This document shows positions 26,845 through 35,880 of a stretch of 64,000 nt of DNA, one piece after another. Position numbers and translations under genes: made by a program. How positions within the stretch are numbered: the stretch's first letter is position 1; every line of letters begins with the position of its first letter. The notes beneath the pieces were generated by a model. It was not told where the DNA came from, did no database searches, and saw only the letters and a program-made list of their open reading frames with translations. This DNA is from Runella sp. MFBS21 (GTDB taxonomy: Bacteria; Bacteroidota; Bacteroidia; Cytophagales; Spirosomataceae): the NCBI RefSeq assembly GCF_029433105.1, contig NZ_JARNTW010000002.1, forward strand, positions 289,744 to 353,743. Direction: 5' to 3'.

Positions 26845-29406
26845 TTAGGGTAAAGAGATAGTTATAGACTGCTTTTCTTGAAGGGTATGGCCTACGGTAA
26901 AAGTTTTGGCATTTTTGCCCAATGAAAAGTTTTCCAAAGGAAGACTGCCATTGAGTACAGTCAGTTTTGTTTGCCATCCATTCCCCGCTTTTTTAAATTG
27001 GACTTCCCCATAAGCGTGGCCATTTGACCAAAAATAAGAACCTACTTTGGGCGTAAAGGCCATCGATTTTTTTACCCCCGAATACTGAAAACCTGTAAGT
27101 GCCAATACGGCTCCCCAGCTAGTCATGGCGCGGGCGTAGTGGTGTCCGCATTCGGCTTCGTCAAAGGGGCTGCGTTTTTGGCCGTCGTAGCGGTCTCGGA
27201 TATTTTTAATACAAGTCAAGCCCGTTTCGGTTTGGCCCTCGTAAAGCATCCCGATAGCGGCGGTGTATTCAAAACCTGTCATTACTTCCGAAAAATAAGG
27301 AAAAGGAATGGTAGGCCGACCTCCGCGTGGGTAACTTGCCATTAGCAGTGCTGCCTCGTCGCCCAGTGCATAGGAGCGCATATTGTTGAAATGGTTGAGC
27401 ATCGTAGGGCGATAATTATACTTCATGATACTCTGCAAGGTTTTCTGGACGTTTTGCGGGTTTACCAGATAGCCGAGCCCATATACATGAGCCATGTATT
27501 GCCCAATCAACTGATCCACCAAACATCCTTTGCCCAACTGATAAGGTGGGTCTTCGGTATAAGCCCGTCCACTTGCTACAGTAGCCATCAAAATATCTTC
27601 TTTCCGAGAGGCGGTTTGTATGATTTGTTCGTAATATTCACCATTAAAAAGTTTTTCATCGGCAAAGCGGCGCCCTTGCTCAAATAACCGACGGCATTCG
27701 GCCGCAAAGATAGGCTCGCCCATTGCTTTGGCCATTTCTTCCATGGCTCTTAACGCTCCCAAATACCATATTTGCATCTGAGGATTGGGACCATAATATT
27801 CCACATCCATAGTATTGTGTTGTACACCTTCCATGACACCGTCTTTGTCACCATCCCAGCCACCTTTGAGCCAAGCAAATTCTAAAGAACGCTTGACCGA
27901 AGGATACAATTCTTTGAGAAGCTGAGAATCTCCCGACAATTGCCAATCGCGATACATCCGCATGATGGTTCCCATCTGACCATCGGCAGCGGCAGCTTTG
28001 TAAGACTGAGCTTTGGTGGCTAAAGGCAATCCTACTCTAAAACTCATAAAACCCGTTTCGTCGGTAGCAAGGCCAAACTCCGTTTTGCGCATGGTTTGGG
28101 CTAATTTTCCAAACAAAAATCCAGTCGCTTGTTCATAATTCCATACGTGAGTGCAGGAGCCTTGGCAAGAACCATAATTGTCCATGCAGCCTTCCCAGCC
28201 CATCATAGTGCCGTCTTTAACCCTAAATACGGTTTGAGAACGTAGGGTGCTGAGGTTAAATAAGGCTGATTCTTTGACTACTTCGGGTAAATTACTTTTG
28301 GCAAAAGCACGCACAAATTCAAGCGTTTTTTGTTCCAAAATTGGCAATTGCGTGGCGGCTTTTTCGGCTACTTCCCAAGCGTCGGCGTATTGGGTAGCAT
28401 AATAATTGCCCACGTTTTCGGCCGACCATGCAAATCGATTGGGAAAATGCCAAGTGATATAAAATGGGATAACGCGGGTTTGATGAGCTGGAATTTGGAT
28501 TTTTACTGCCAAAGAAGCCTGCGGGTCATTGTCGACAAGCTTGGTTTTGTCGGTAAGCTCGCCGTCGGCACTAAAATCATCCCAAAAATCTAAAAGCGCA
28601 TTTTCCCAGTCATTTGAACGCGAACTGCGGCGGTAGCTTACTCCATCTCGCGCTGGTGTAACTAGCGCCATTGTACCCCATTGTTCGGTTGTTTTTTTGA
28701 CACTATCCGAGTACATAAAGATTCCCTGAACTTGTCCTGTTTTGCGAAAAGTGTTTTGATTGTGGCGTGCCCCAATCGGAATCAAATCACCCTTCCAATC
28801 CATGCGCGTTTTGGAGCCATCATTACCAATAAAATTTCGCATCAAACCACACACGGCTACCGTGATAGGTTGGTTGCTGGTATTGTGAACAGCATAATTG
28901 AGTACCGCCACAGGCATCCCACTTGCATCTGCATCGGTGGGGATAAGTGGATTGTAAGCCGTTAGCTTTACTTCTACGGGGAGCGAGGGGTCAGATAGAT
29001 TGACCCTGCCGAAGGGATAGGACGCATCAAAAGAAACATTTCTGAAACGAGGAATACCGTGATTGTCGACGGGGCGGCCTTCTTTGTCTTGGTAATCCAC
29101 GGGGTCGAGCGGCCCCATGAGACCTTTGGTGTGGGTTTTGCCATTGGCTTCTTTGATAAAAATGGAGAAAAAAGGAACACCATTGCCCATTTGACCACCA
29201 CTAAAGCCTTTGGCAGGGCGATTCATGATTTCCCAATCTTTGAGTTCTCCTTTGCCCGAAATGGAGACCGTACCCGTACCGATACCGCCAAGCGGTAACG
29301 CTACGCGGTAAAGGTGCTGTTGATCGTAATGTTTAACTACTGGAAAATCTTGGGCGTAGAGCGAAAAGCCCATCAAAAACAATCCCAAAGTGATAAATGA
29401 TTTCAT
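26845..29406 (-). CDS. GH116 family glycosidase (GBA2-like beta-glucosidase)
   Basis: 853 residues. Signal peptide MKSFITLGLFLMGFSLYAQ. Two-domain architecture of GH116: N-terminal beta-sandwich (LPLGGIGTGTVSI, WEIMNRPAKG) and the C-terminal alpha6/6 barrel (DUF608) with WEGCMDNYGSC (candidate nucleophile Glu near 405), EGVQHNTMDVEYYGPNPQMQ (candidate acid/base Asp near 534) and MASYPRGGRPTIPFPYF. GH116 enzymes are retaining beta-glucosidases/xylosidases or glucosylceramidases; the secreted location suggests an extracytoplasmic beta-glucoside. The gene stands alone, outside the PUL. Confidence 0.9.
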   Translation of the reverse strand: MKSFITLGLFLMGFSLYAQDFPVVKHYDQQHLYRVALPLGGIGTGTVSISGKGELKDWEIMNRPAKGFSGGQMGNGVPFFSIFIKEANGKTHTKGLMGPLDPVDYQDKEGRPVDNHGIPRFRNVSFDASYPFGRVNLSDPSLPVEVKLTAYNPLIPTDADASGMPVAVLNYAVHNTSNQPITVAVCGLMRNFIGNDGSKTRMDWKGDLIPIGARHNQNTFRKTGQVQGIFMYSDSVKKTTEQWGTMALVTPARDGVSYRRSSRSNDWENALLDFWDDFSADGELTDKTKLVDNDPQASLAVKIQIPAHQTRVIPFYITWHFPNRFAWSAENVGNYYATQYADAWEVAEKAATQLPILEQKTLEFVRAFAKSNLPEVVKESALFNLSTLRSQTVFRVKDGTMMGWEGCMDNYGSCQGSCTHVWNYEQATGFLFGKLAQTMRKTEFGLATDETGFMSFRVGLPLATKAQSYKAAAADGQMGTIMRMYRDWQLSGDSQLLKELYPSVKRSLEFAWLKGGWDGDKDGVMEGVQHNTMDVEYYGPNPQMQIWYLGALRAMEEMAKAMGEPIFAAECRRLFEQGRRFADEKLFNGEYYEQIIQTASRKEDILMATVASGRAYTEDPPYQLGKGCLVDQLIGQYMAHVYGLGYLVNPQNVQKTLQSIMKYNYRPTMLNHFNNMRSYALGDEAALLMASYPRGGRPTIPFPYFSEVMTGFEYTAAIGMLYEGQTETGLTCIKNIRDRYDGQKRSPFDEAECGHHYARAMTSWGAVLALTGFQYSGVKKSMAFTPKVGSYFWSNGHAYGEVQFKKAGNGWQTKLTVLNGSLPLENFSLGKNAKTFTVGHTLQEKQSITISLP

Positions 29407-29571
29407 GAAGAGTTTAGGATATTGATTAATGTTGTAAATTTGTCTTATTAAACTTTCTTTATAAAATATTGAATCTACTTCAGTAAAAAGTTGCTTGCTT
29501 TTTACGAGCTACCTTGGGCCTTTGGCACAAGGGAAAAATCATATTGATTTTCAAATTTTATAAAGACTACA

Positions 29572-30216
29572 ATGGAACAAAATATAAAAGTTGCCGTCAT
29601 CGGCGGTACAGGCAAATCCGGCAAATACCTTGTAAAAGAGCTACTTCATCGAGGTTTTCAAATCAAAATTCTTCTTCGAAATCCAGCGCATTTTCAAAGT
29701 GATAGTTCGCTAGTTGAGGTTGTAAACGGCAATGTGACCGATGCTTCGTCTATTGATTCGCTGTTACAAGGTTGTCAAGCGGTGATTAGTACTTTGGGAT
29801 TAGGGACTCCACCTAGTGAGCCTACTATCTTTAGTCAATCTACTGCTCATGTACTAGAGGCGATGAAAAAGTACGATATTGGCCGTTACATCCTCACTAC
29901 AGGTCTGAATGTGGATACACCTTTTGACCAGAAAAGCCCTAAAACAGCTTTTGCTACCGAATGGATGAAGCAAAATTATCCGATTTCGACTGCCAACAAG
30001 CAACTTGAATATGAACTTTTGGTACATAGTGAAGTGGATTGGACGTTGGTAAGACTTCCGATGATTGAACAAACCGACCAACGTGGACAAGTCAAGGTGA
30101 GTTTGGAGGATTGTGAGGGAGATAAAATCAGTGCAGCCGATTTAGCCGACTTTCTTATCTTACAGCTTACAGATACTCGCTTTGTCAGGAAAGCACCTTT
30201 TATTGCCACTATTTGA
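29572..30216 (+). CDS. NAD(P)-dependent SDR (NmrA-like) oxidoreductase
   Basis: 214 residues. The first strand and glycine motif (VAVIGGTGKSGKYLVKELL) are those of atypical/NmrA-like short-chain dehydrogenases, followed by ILLRNPAHF and a VVNGNVTD cofactor-specificity region. A catalytic YxxxK tetrad is not clear. These proteins bind NADP or act as redox sensors; substrate unknown. Divergent from GH116 across 165 bases; followed by a hairpin shared with the convergent peptidase gene. Confidence 0.85.
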   Translation: MEQNIKVAVIGGTGKSGKYLVKELLHRGFQIKILLRNPAHFQSDSSLVEVVNGNVTDASSIDSLLQGCQAVISTLGLGTPPSEPTIFSQSTAHVLEAMKKYDIGRYILTTGLNVDTPFDQKSPKTAFATEWMKQNYPISTANKQLEYELLVHSEVDWTLVRLPMIEQTDQRGQVKVSLEDCEGDKISAADLADFLILQLTDTRFVRKAPFIATI

Positions 30217-30229
30217 TAGAAAAATATAC

Positions 30230-30258
30230 CGAAGGAGACAGATTTTTAGTCTCCTTCG
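30230..30258. terminator. hairpin between convergent genes
   Basis: CGAAGGAGAC (30230-30239) pairs perfectly with GTCTCCTTCG (30249-30258) over a 9-base loop. On the minus strand it is followed by TATATTTTTC, so it most likely terminates the S41 peptidase transcript and may also stop the SDR transcript. Confidence 0.6.
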
Positions 30259-30280
30259 ATGTAAATTTAGGAAGATGACT

Positions 30281-32503
30281 TTATTTTTCATGGATGATTT
30301 CAATGGCTTTTTCAATGATTTCATCTCGCCCTTCTTTGATTCCTTTGATGGTGGGCCTAAGGGTTATATCTGGTAAGATACCGATTCTTTGCGTTTCTTT
30401 TCCGTCAGGATAATATACCCCAATTCCGCTTATCCATGTGCTTATGCCACCTGGTAAAAAAAACTTTGATACATTGCCATCGGCAGCAGCCGTGGTGGAA
30501 CCAAGGACGATAGCATTGGGGGCTACTCGATAAGCCATAGCATGAAATTCGGACGAACTTTGCGATAATTCATTAATCAAAATCACCACTTTGCCTTTAT
30601 AAAAATCTTTATTTTTCTTTCCGACTGAGACGGGTTTGCTAAAAGTAAAAAGCCCCGGAGTAAGGATATTACCACTAGTAAACTTCACAAAGGGGCGTTT
30701 GGTGGGCATTAAAAAATTGCACAAATCGTCTAACACAAAGTCGGTTGGATAATTTCGGTTGTCAATGATGAGTCCTTTTGAGTTTTTGATTTCTTGTATC
30801 AATCTTGGTAAATACCCCTTTTTCAGGGTGCTATTGTTGAGGTAAGCGATTTCTTTATCTAAATATTTAAAACAGGTATCTTTGGGATAATACCTACTAG
30901 GTATCTGTATGTTTTTCAAAGCAAATAATTTTGTTTTTACATCTATTGGGATTTTGTTACGTAGGATTCTAAAATGAATGATTGAGTCATTGCTTCTTAA
31001 TAAGTTTTGGGCAATATCTCTCAATTGGGTAGGGGTATTGGAAGCAGGAGTGTACTTTGATTTTTGTAAGATGATATCCTCAATAGTTTTATCGTTGACG
31101 TGAGTGATTACATCTCCGATGACCACTTGGTGTTCTGTTTTGGGTTTTGTTTGATAAAATCCCGTAATAACGGGCTTGTTTTCGACGAAAGTTACTTCTA
31201 AAGGAGCGTAATTATTTCCAAAGAAATGGTTAAGAGCGCGGTTGTTTCCCAAAATAGTGGCGTGTGTATCTCCAACCCTCCCAATAAGTTCTAAAGTAGT
31301 AAGTGTGTATTCGGTGTTGTTGTTGGCATTGATAAATTTGGGAATAAACTCTTCAAGTACGTTTTTCCAATCTTCTTGGATGAGGTTTTTGTAAGGGAAA
31401 TAATACTGAATGATATTCCAATATCTATACAGCGACAAAAGCCTAAATCCTACGTCGGGATAGCTCATGTTTTCATAAGGGCTTTCATGTTTAAAATTGG
31501 GGTTGCTTGTATTGGAGTGTAGTTCTACATAATAATGACGATTGGACCTATGTGCATGTTGTATTTTGGAAAGCGAAGAAGACAATGCTGTTGATAAGTT
31601 GTATTCTTTAATCCAATCTAAATCAGGAGATATTTTAAGTAAAGAAGCCTTGGTGCTTTTGGCTTTTTGGGTGCTAATATTTCCTAAAGTATCAATCCAT
31701 TTGACCAAAACACTGTCTCTTTGCGTGGAAGTAGTAGTAGTCAGTAGCCTAGGCAAAATTCTAAAAAGCTCATAGTCCCAGTTGTATTTTCCTTGGGCTA
31801 TACTGGGATGGTAATATTTTAAAAACCCCCAGATTAGTCCTAGTACTTTGAGGTTTTCGACGGTTGTTTTGTCAGTTGGGAGATGTTTTATCTGTGATTC
31901 CTCATCAAAGGACCTGTCTTTATGAGCAGGGTATTCTTTTTGAAAAAATGGAGACAGATTTTCTATTTCTTTGCCGTCGATGTTTATTCTCAAATCATCA
32001 AACCACATTTTTCCTTTCCCTACCAACATCCCGCCTACTAGAATTTGGGTTGTTTTTGAAGGATTAAGGTTAAGTTTTACCTCATATTTTGTCCAATTAC
32101 TCGTTCCCATGATTTTGTGCGGGCTCATATCTATATAGCCTACTTCAGGGTCGATTCTTAGCCATAAGCCTGCAAATCCTTCAGTAATATTTTCCATTTT
32201 AATGTAGCCACTAAGGGTGATTGTGCGGCCAGGGTAGCTGTGGGGGATGGTAAACCCCCACGCTTTATAATCTGTTTCTCCAGTTTTGTATTCGATACAA
32301 GCAGCATATCTTCCATTTTTGACGCAAAGAGTATCTAAGCTGAGGGTATAGTTATAACTGCCGTAGTCGGTCCAGCCGACAGGAGTATCTTTTTTTAGCA
32401 GCTCAAAGTCAAAATTAAATTTTGGTTTAGGAGATGTGATTTCTTGACCATTCAAGAAAAGGCAAAATCCCAAATTGAAAAAAACAAAAAAGTGTTTGAA
32501 CAT
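30281..32503 (-). CDS. secreted S41 family peptidase with N-terminal carbohydrate-binding-like domain
   Basis: 740 residues. Signal peptide MFKHFFVFFNLGFCLFLNG. Residues about 25-180 form a jelly-roll like region (NFDFELLKKDTPVGWTDYG, ITLSGYIKMENI, MWFDDLRIN) like CBM-type or DUF-type N-terminal domains of Bacteroidota peptidases. A PDZ-like part (about 460-520, VVIGDVITHVNDKTIEDI) precedes the S41 core: KGLIIDNRNYP, and LSQSSSEFHAMAYR containing the nucleophilic serine. The lysine usually in a TxGK motif is not obvious (STTAAADGNVSKFF). Unrelated to the S41 protein at 5515 beyond the protease fold. Substrate unknown. Confidence 0.85.
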   Translation of the reverse strand: MFKHFFVFFNLGFCLFLNGQEITSPKPKFNFDFELLKKDTPVGWTDYGSYNYTLSLDTLCVKNGRYAACIEYKTGETDYKAWGFTIPHSYPGRTITLSGYIKMENITEGFAGLWLRIDPEVGYIDMSPHKIMGTSNWTKYEVKLNLNPSKTTQILVGGMLVGKGKMWFDDLRINIDGKEIENLSPFFQKEYPAHKDRSFDEESQIKHLPTDKTTVENLKVLGLIWGFLKYYHPSIAQGKYNWDYELFRILPRLLTTTTSTQRDSVLVKWIDTLGNISTQKAKSTKASLLKISPDLDWIKEYNLSTALSSSLSKIQHAHRSNRHYYVELHSNTSNPNFKHESPYENMSYPDVGFRLLSLYRYWNIIQYYFPYKNLIQEDWKNVLEEFIPKFINANNNTEYTLTTLELIGRVGDTHATILGNNRALNHFFGNNYAPLEVTFVENKPVITGFYQTKPKTEHQVVIGDVITHVNDKTIEDIILQKSKYTPASNTPTQLRDIAQNLLRSNDSIIHFRILRNKIPIDVKTKLFALKNIQIPSRYYPKDTCFKYLDKEIAYLNNSTLKKGYLPRLIQEIKNSKGLIIDNRNYPTDFVLDDLCNFLMPTKRPFVKFTSGNILTPGLFTFSKPVSVGKKNKDFYKGKVVILINELSQSSSEFHAMAYRVAPNAIVLGSTTAAADGNVSKFFLPGGISTWISGIGVYYPDGKETQRIGILPDITLRPTIKGIKEGRDEIIEKAIEIIHEK

Positions 32504-32547
32504 GCTGTGGGAAATATGGTGCTAGGAGAAACCTTCGAAGAGAAGTC

Positions 32548-33069
32548 TTACTCTTGACTTACTGCTGTTTTGTTGTTTCTTTTCAGAAAAAATGCACTGA
32601 TAAGCGATACTACCAAGCCTACCGGAAACACTTCCGAAAACGTAATGAGAACGACAAAAAAGGGATTTTTGTACATTTCTTTGAAATTCTCCATTTCTTT
32701 GGTTTTGGCTGGTAAGTCGGCGGTGGGTGTTTCTTTCAAAACGAGGAGAATGTATTTTTCGAGATAGTCCGGCACAAATAAATAATAATAAAAGAGCCAG
32801 ACTACTACATACATGATTGACGCGATAGTGGCAATCAGGATGCCCATTTTGAAGGCTTGCCCAAAAGAAATAAGCCCTTCGAGTTGTTTGTCACGATAGT
32901 TTTTGACGCCAAAAAAAATCAGCGAAAAAATAACGACCATTCCGGCGTAGCCAACTAGGTCGTTGCTTTTAAAATCGGGATTGGTATAACATAGGTGTAC
33001 CATATAAACCATGTTGATACACAAGACGCTTCCCATCACTAGGCCAAAAATCACTACGTTTCTTTTCAT
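32548..33069 (-). CDS. DUF4199 family membrane protein
   Basis: 173 residues with four hydrophobic segments (about 8-27, 41-58, 75-98, 138-160). The pattern (ISFGQAFKMGILIATIASIMYVVVW and EVFPVGLVVSLISAFFLKR) is that of DUF4199, a Bacteroidota inner-membrane family of unknown function. An inverted repeat at 33128-33173 lies in its upstream region, and a LuxR-type regulator gene lies upstream on the same strand. Confidence 0.85.
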   Translation of the reverse strand: MKRNVVIFGLVMGSVLCINMVYMVHLCYTNPDFKSNDLVGYAGMVVIFSLIFFGVKNYRDKQLEGLISFGQAFKMGILIATIASIMYVVVWLFYYYLFVPDYLEKYILLVLKETPTADLPAKTKEMENFKEMYKNPFFVVLITFSEVFPVGLVVSLISAFFLKRNNKTAVSQE

Positions 33070-33127
33070 TGGTTTGCTGTTTTGGTTGAGTCACAAAACT
33101 AGACCTAGCGTACTTAGGAGTATTCAT

Positions 33128-33173
33128 ACTTTAGTACCAAAATTATCAAAACACAGTTATTTCGTACTAAAGT
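33128..33173. promoter_or_regulatory. inverted repeat ACTTTAGTAC / GTACTAAAGT, candidate operator
   Basis: Two perfect 10-base arms (33128-33137 and 33164-33173) separated by 26 bases, between the LuxR-type regulator stop and the DUF4199 start. Resembles a pair of half-sites for a dimeric regulator. Compare the related IR at 33692-33726. Confidence 0.45.
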
Positions 33174-33183
33174 GGGAGTTTGC

Positions 33184-33654
33184 TTAAGTGACTATATTGA
33201 GTCTTTTGGCTTTTTCTATGGCTTGCGTACGGCTTTTGACTTCCATTTTTACAAAGAGGTTGGAAACATGGGTTTTGACGGTACTCAAGGAAAGGCACAA
33301 TTGGTCGGCAATTTCAGCATTGCTATTTCCTTGGGTCAAGAGTTGTAATACCTCATATTCGCGATTGCTTAGATTGAGTTTTGCGAGTTCGTCCTCATTA
33401 ATAATCTCAGGGGTTAGATATACTTTTTTTTCGATAATTACAGTTTGTACCTTAGCTTTGACAAGCTGCGTAGCTATCCATATCCCTAATAGAGTAAAAA
33501 ACACTGCAATGAGCCCCGCGTAGATGTCTAATGAGTGATTGACAATCAGAAACTTCCACTCTAGCCACTTCAGAAAAAATACCAAAATAGCTAAGAGTAA
33601 ACCATATAAAGTAATATGTTTGGTATTGAGAAAGAGGTTTTTTATAAAGGTCAT
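33184..33654 (-). CDS. LuxR/NarL-type transcriptional regulator with two membrane segments
   Basis: 156 residues. Two hydrophobic segments (about 12-30 and 42-62) are followed by a C-terminal LuxR_C helix-turn-helix (LSNREYEVLQLLTQGNSNAEIADQLCLSLSTVKTHVSNLFVKMEV, about 95-140). Membrane-anchored LuxR proteins of this size are usual in Bacteroidota next to DUF4199 genes. I infer that it senses a membrane signal and controls the DUF4199 gene and perhaps itself, since inverted repeats lie upstream of both. Confidence 0.9.
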   Translation of the reverse strand: MTFIKNLFLNTKHITLYGLLLAILVFFLKWLEWKFLIVNHSLDIYAGLIAVFFTLLGIWIATQLVKAKVQTVIIEKKVYLTPEIINEDELAKLNLSNREYEVLQLLTQGNSNAEIADQLCLSLSTVKTHVSNLFVKMEVKSRTQAIEKAKRLNIVT

Positions 33655-33691
33655 ATTTGTTTAAGAAAGAAGTATAAAATTACGTAGAGGT

Positions 33692-33726
33692 ACTTAAAAC
33701 CCAAAATTCACTTTTAGGTTTTAAGT
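33692..33726. promoter_or_regulatory. inverted repeat ACTTAAAACC / GGTTTTAAGT, candidate operator
   Basis: Two perfect 10-base arms (33692-33701, 33717-33726) with a 15-base spacer, 37 bases upstream of the LuxR-type regulator start. ACTT-rich half-sites resemble those of the repeat at 33128-33173, consistent with autoregulation. Confidence 0.4.
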
Positions 33727-33880
33727 AGATGAAGGAGTTGATATACTAGCGAAGGGAAAATTTCACAGTCTGTGGAGTAACTACGCTATAGGAGTGCTTG
33801 GTAGTTAATAAATTAAAATTTAATAATATGTATAGGTTAAATAATAATATAATTAATAAATAAAAAATTGACAAAGGCAA

Positions 33881-33909
33881 TTTGAAAGCTTGAAAATATA
33901 CTATATTTG
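33881..33909 (+). promoter_or_regulatory. putative promoter of the ECF sigma gene
   Basis: TTTG (33881-33884), 17-base spacer, TATATTTG (33902-33909), which fits TAnnTTTG; the spacer is a little shorter than the usual 19. Predicted start about 33916, before the ATG at 33970. Confidence 0.45.
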
Positions 33910-33969
33910 AGTCGCAAAATACCATAATAAATTAAGTCAGTGTATCATATAGGTAAAAATACCGAAAAG

Positions 33970-34548
33970 ATGAGCGATTCGCTTCTTTGGTCCCAGCTGA
34001 TAGCCGATGACCAAAATGCTTTTTCTATGCTTTTCGAAAAGTATTTGAGCCCATTGGTAAATTATGGAAAAACTTTGCTGCCTTCGCACGAAAAGGTGAA
34101 AGATTGTGTCCAAGATGTATTTGTGGATATTTGGCTCTATCGCCATTCGCTGAGTGAAGATGTAGTGGTGAAAGCCTATTTGTTTTCGAGTGTACGTAAG
34201 CGTATTGCCCGGCTGTATGAGCGAGACCGCATTTTTCGCCAAACAACCTCTTTAGAAGACTTAGAGTTTTCGGTTAGGTTTTCGATCGAGCACCAGCTGA
34301 TTACTGATGAGACTATGGAGTTGGAAGTACAGCAACTCAACCAACTCCTCAATGCTCTTCCACCTCGCCAAAAAGAAACACTTTATTTAAGATACCATCA
34401 AGGATTGGCACTTGAGCAAATCGCCGAAATATTGGATATCAATCATCAATCGGTCAAAAACCTCCTTCAGCGTGCCATTTTGCACCTTCGCAAAGAGTGG
34501 AAAGGTACAATTTCATTGCTTCTTATGTTTAGTTTTATCACTTCTTAA
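33970..34548 (+). CDS. ECF RNA polymerase sigma factor of the PUL
   Basis: 192 residues from the ATG at 33970; a GTG at 33940 is possible. Sigma-70 region 2 (DDQNAFSMLFEKYLSPLVNYG, VKDCVQDVFVDIWLYR) and region 4 (LPPRQKETLYLRYHQGLALEQIAEILDINHQSVKNLL) are clear; region 3 is missing as usual for ECF factors. The following FecR anti-sigma gene and a SusC with an STN domain make this the three-part FecI-FecR-SusC transduction system in which glycan import releases the sigma factor to transcribe the PUL. Confidence 0.93.
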   Translation: MSDSLLWSQLIADDQNAFSMLFEKYLSPLVNYGKTLLPSHEKVKDCVQDVFVDIWLYRHSLSEDVVVKAYLFSSVRKRIARLYERDRIFRQTTSLEDLEFSVRFSIEHQLITDETMELEVQQLNQLLNALPPRQKETLYLRYHQGLALEQIAEILDINHQSVKNLLQRAILHLRKEWKGTISLLLMFSFITS

Positions 34549-34626
34549 TTTTTTTTGAAAAAATTTAAAAAGAAGTGAGTACTCTACAAACTATCTGTCC
34601 TCTCTGCATTTGAAATTAATTTTCAG

Positions 34627-35718
34627 ATGCAACCACGCGATTTATATACCAAAGTAGAAGACTTCCTTTCCGACGAATCTTTCCAGCGATGGGTCAGATT
34701 TAAGGAAAACCACACCCACTGGGAAGAATGGACATTAGAGAGTCCAGAAAGAGCTAAATTAGTAGAAGAAGCGAGGTTATGGATCGTATCGATGAACATA
34801 GACGATACCGAGCTTTCAGAGCAAGAAGTGCAAATAAGCCTGCAAGATACTTGGCAGACTATTCGGAGCCTCCAAGCACGTAAGTCGATTTGGCAGACCT
34901 ATTGGTTTAGGGTGGCGGCGGCTATTGTGATAATAGGAGCGACCACTACGGCTTATTTTCTTTGGCAAAGAAGCCCCACTCATGCGGTCATTACTTACAA
35001 AGATTTGGTAGAGAAAGACACGGAAGGCTTGATTGAGCAAACCAATAATTCTAACAAACCTCAACTTATCACCCTTGCAGATGCTAGTTCGGTACTCTTA
35101 CAGCCCAAAAGCAAACTAAGCTACCCCAAAGAATTCAGCGGCAACGAGCGCAAGGTCTATCTATCAGGAGAAGGTTTTTTTGAAATCAGCAAAAATCCTA
35201 GTAAGCCTTTTTATGTCTATGCCAACGAAGTGGTGACTAAGGTATACGGGACGAGTTTTAGAGTGATAGCCTATCCTACGCAGCCCAATGTGGAAGTAGT
35301 AGTGCGTACAGGAAAAGTAAAAGTGATGCCCAATGAAGAAATACAATCAGGTACCCAAGAAGGAATCATGCTTCTGCCTAATCAAGCTGCAAGGTTTGTA
35401 AGAAACAATCTCTCATTTGAAAAAATCTTGGACATTACCCAAGACAAACCGCTTATTGCTTCTACCAATACCATTGAACAACTGAGCTTTGAGTTTCGTG
35501 ATATACCTGTCCAACAGATATTTACGACGATTGAACAGGCGTATTTGGTAAAAATAGAATATCCAAAAGAAAAGCTGAAAGATTGCTATATGACTACTTC
35601 GCTCAGCGATGAACCTCTGCCCGAAAAGCTTAAAATAATATGTGAAAGCTTAGGAAGTGATACTCGCTACGAAATGAATGGAAATCAGATTACAATAATT
35701 TCAACTGGCTGTAACTAA
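34627..35718 (+). CDS. FecR family anti-sigma factor
   Basis: 363 residues. The N-terminal cytoplasmic part (1-95) precedes one membrane segment (FRVAAAIVIIGATTTAYFLW, about 97-116), a periplasmic FecR domain (about 145-240: LADASSVLLQPKSKLSYP, RKVYLSGEGFFEI, GTSFRVIAY), and a C-terminal DUF4974 secretin-like segment (FEFRDIPVQQIFTTIEQAY to RYEMNGNQITI, about 285-360). In this arrangement FecR senses the STN domain of the TonB-dependent receptor and controls the ECF sigma factor encoded 78 bases upstream. An insertion of about 160 bases then leads to the susC gene. Confidence 0.93.
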   Translation: MQPRDLYTKVEDFLSDESFQRWVRFKENHTHWEEWTLESPERAKLVEEARLWIVSMNIDDTELSEQEVQISLQDTWQTIRSLQARKSIWQTYWFRVAAAIVIIGATTTAYFLWQRSPTHAVITYKDLVEKDTEGLIEQTNNSNKPQLITLADASSVLLQPKSKLSYPKEFSGNERKVYLSGEGFFEISKNPSKPFYVYANEVVTKVYGTSFRVIAYPTQPNVEVVVRTGKVKVMPNEEIQSGTQEGIMLLPNQAARFVRNNLSFEKILDITQDKPLIASTNTIEQLSFEFRDIPVQQIFTTIEQAYLVKIEYPKEKLKDCYMTTSLSDEPLPEKLKIICESLGSDTRYEMNGNQITIISTGCN

Positions 35719-35765
35719 CCCCCCTAAACCCCTGCCTATGCATTAAAAAAAGAAGTAAAAAAGAA

Positions 35766-35797
35766 AAGCGTCGAAATGCTGCAACATTCCAACGCTT
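35766..35797 (+). promoter_or_regulatory. stem-loop in the susC leader (1)
   Basis: AAGCGT...AATG pairs imperfectly with CATT...AACGCTT around CTGCAA. Located 84 bases before the susC start in the 162-base gap after fecR. No T-run follows. May act in transcript processing or attenuation. Confidence 0.45.
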
Positions 35798-35801
35798 AGA
35801 G

Positions 35802-35828
35802 CTTTCCTGAATCCTCTGCAAAGGAAAG
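35802..35828 (+). promoter_or_regulatory. stem-loop in the susC leader (2)
   Basis: CTTTCCT and AGGAAAG, seven perfect pairs over a 13-base loop, directly after stem-loop 1. Its 3' arm is AG-rich, so pairing could hide or expose a nearby site. Function unknown. Confidence 0.4.
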
Positions 35829-35880
35829 GAAACGTCATGTCAATACCAGTCCTATAGTATTAAAGCTAACAATCAAAAGT

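Larger units (their letters stand above)
33655..33969. other. AT-rich intergenic region upstream of the PUL
   Basis: 315 bases without a gene (or 285 if the GTG at 33940 starts the sigma gene). It holds the inverted repeat at 33692-33726 facing the LuxR-type gene, a very AT-rich stretch (33815-33870), and the putative sigma-gene promoter (33881-33909). I see no RNA gene in it. Confidence 0.6.
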
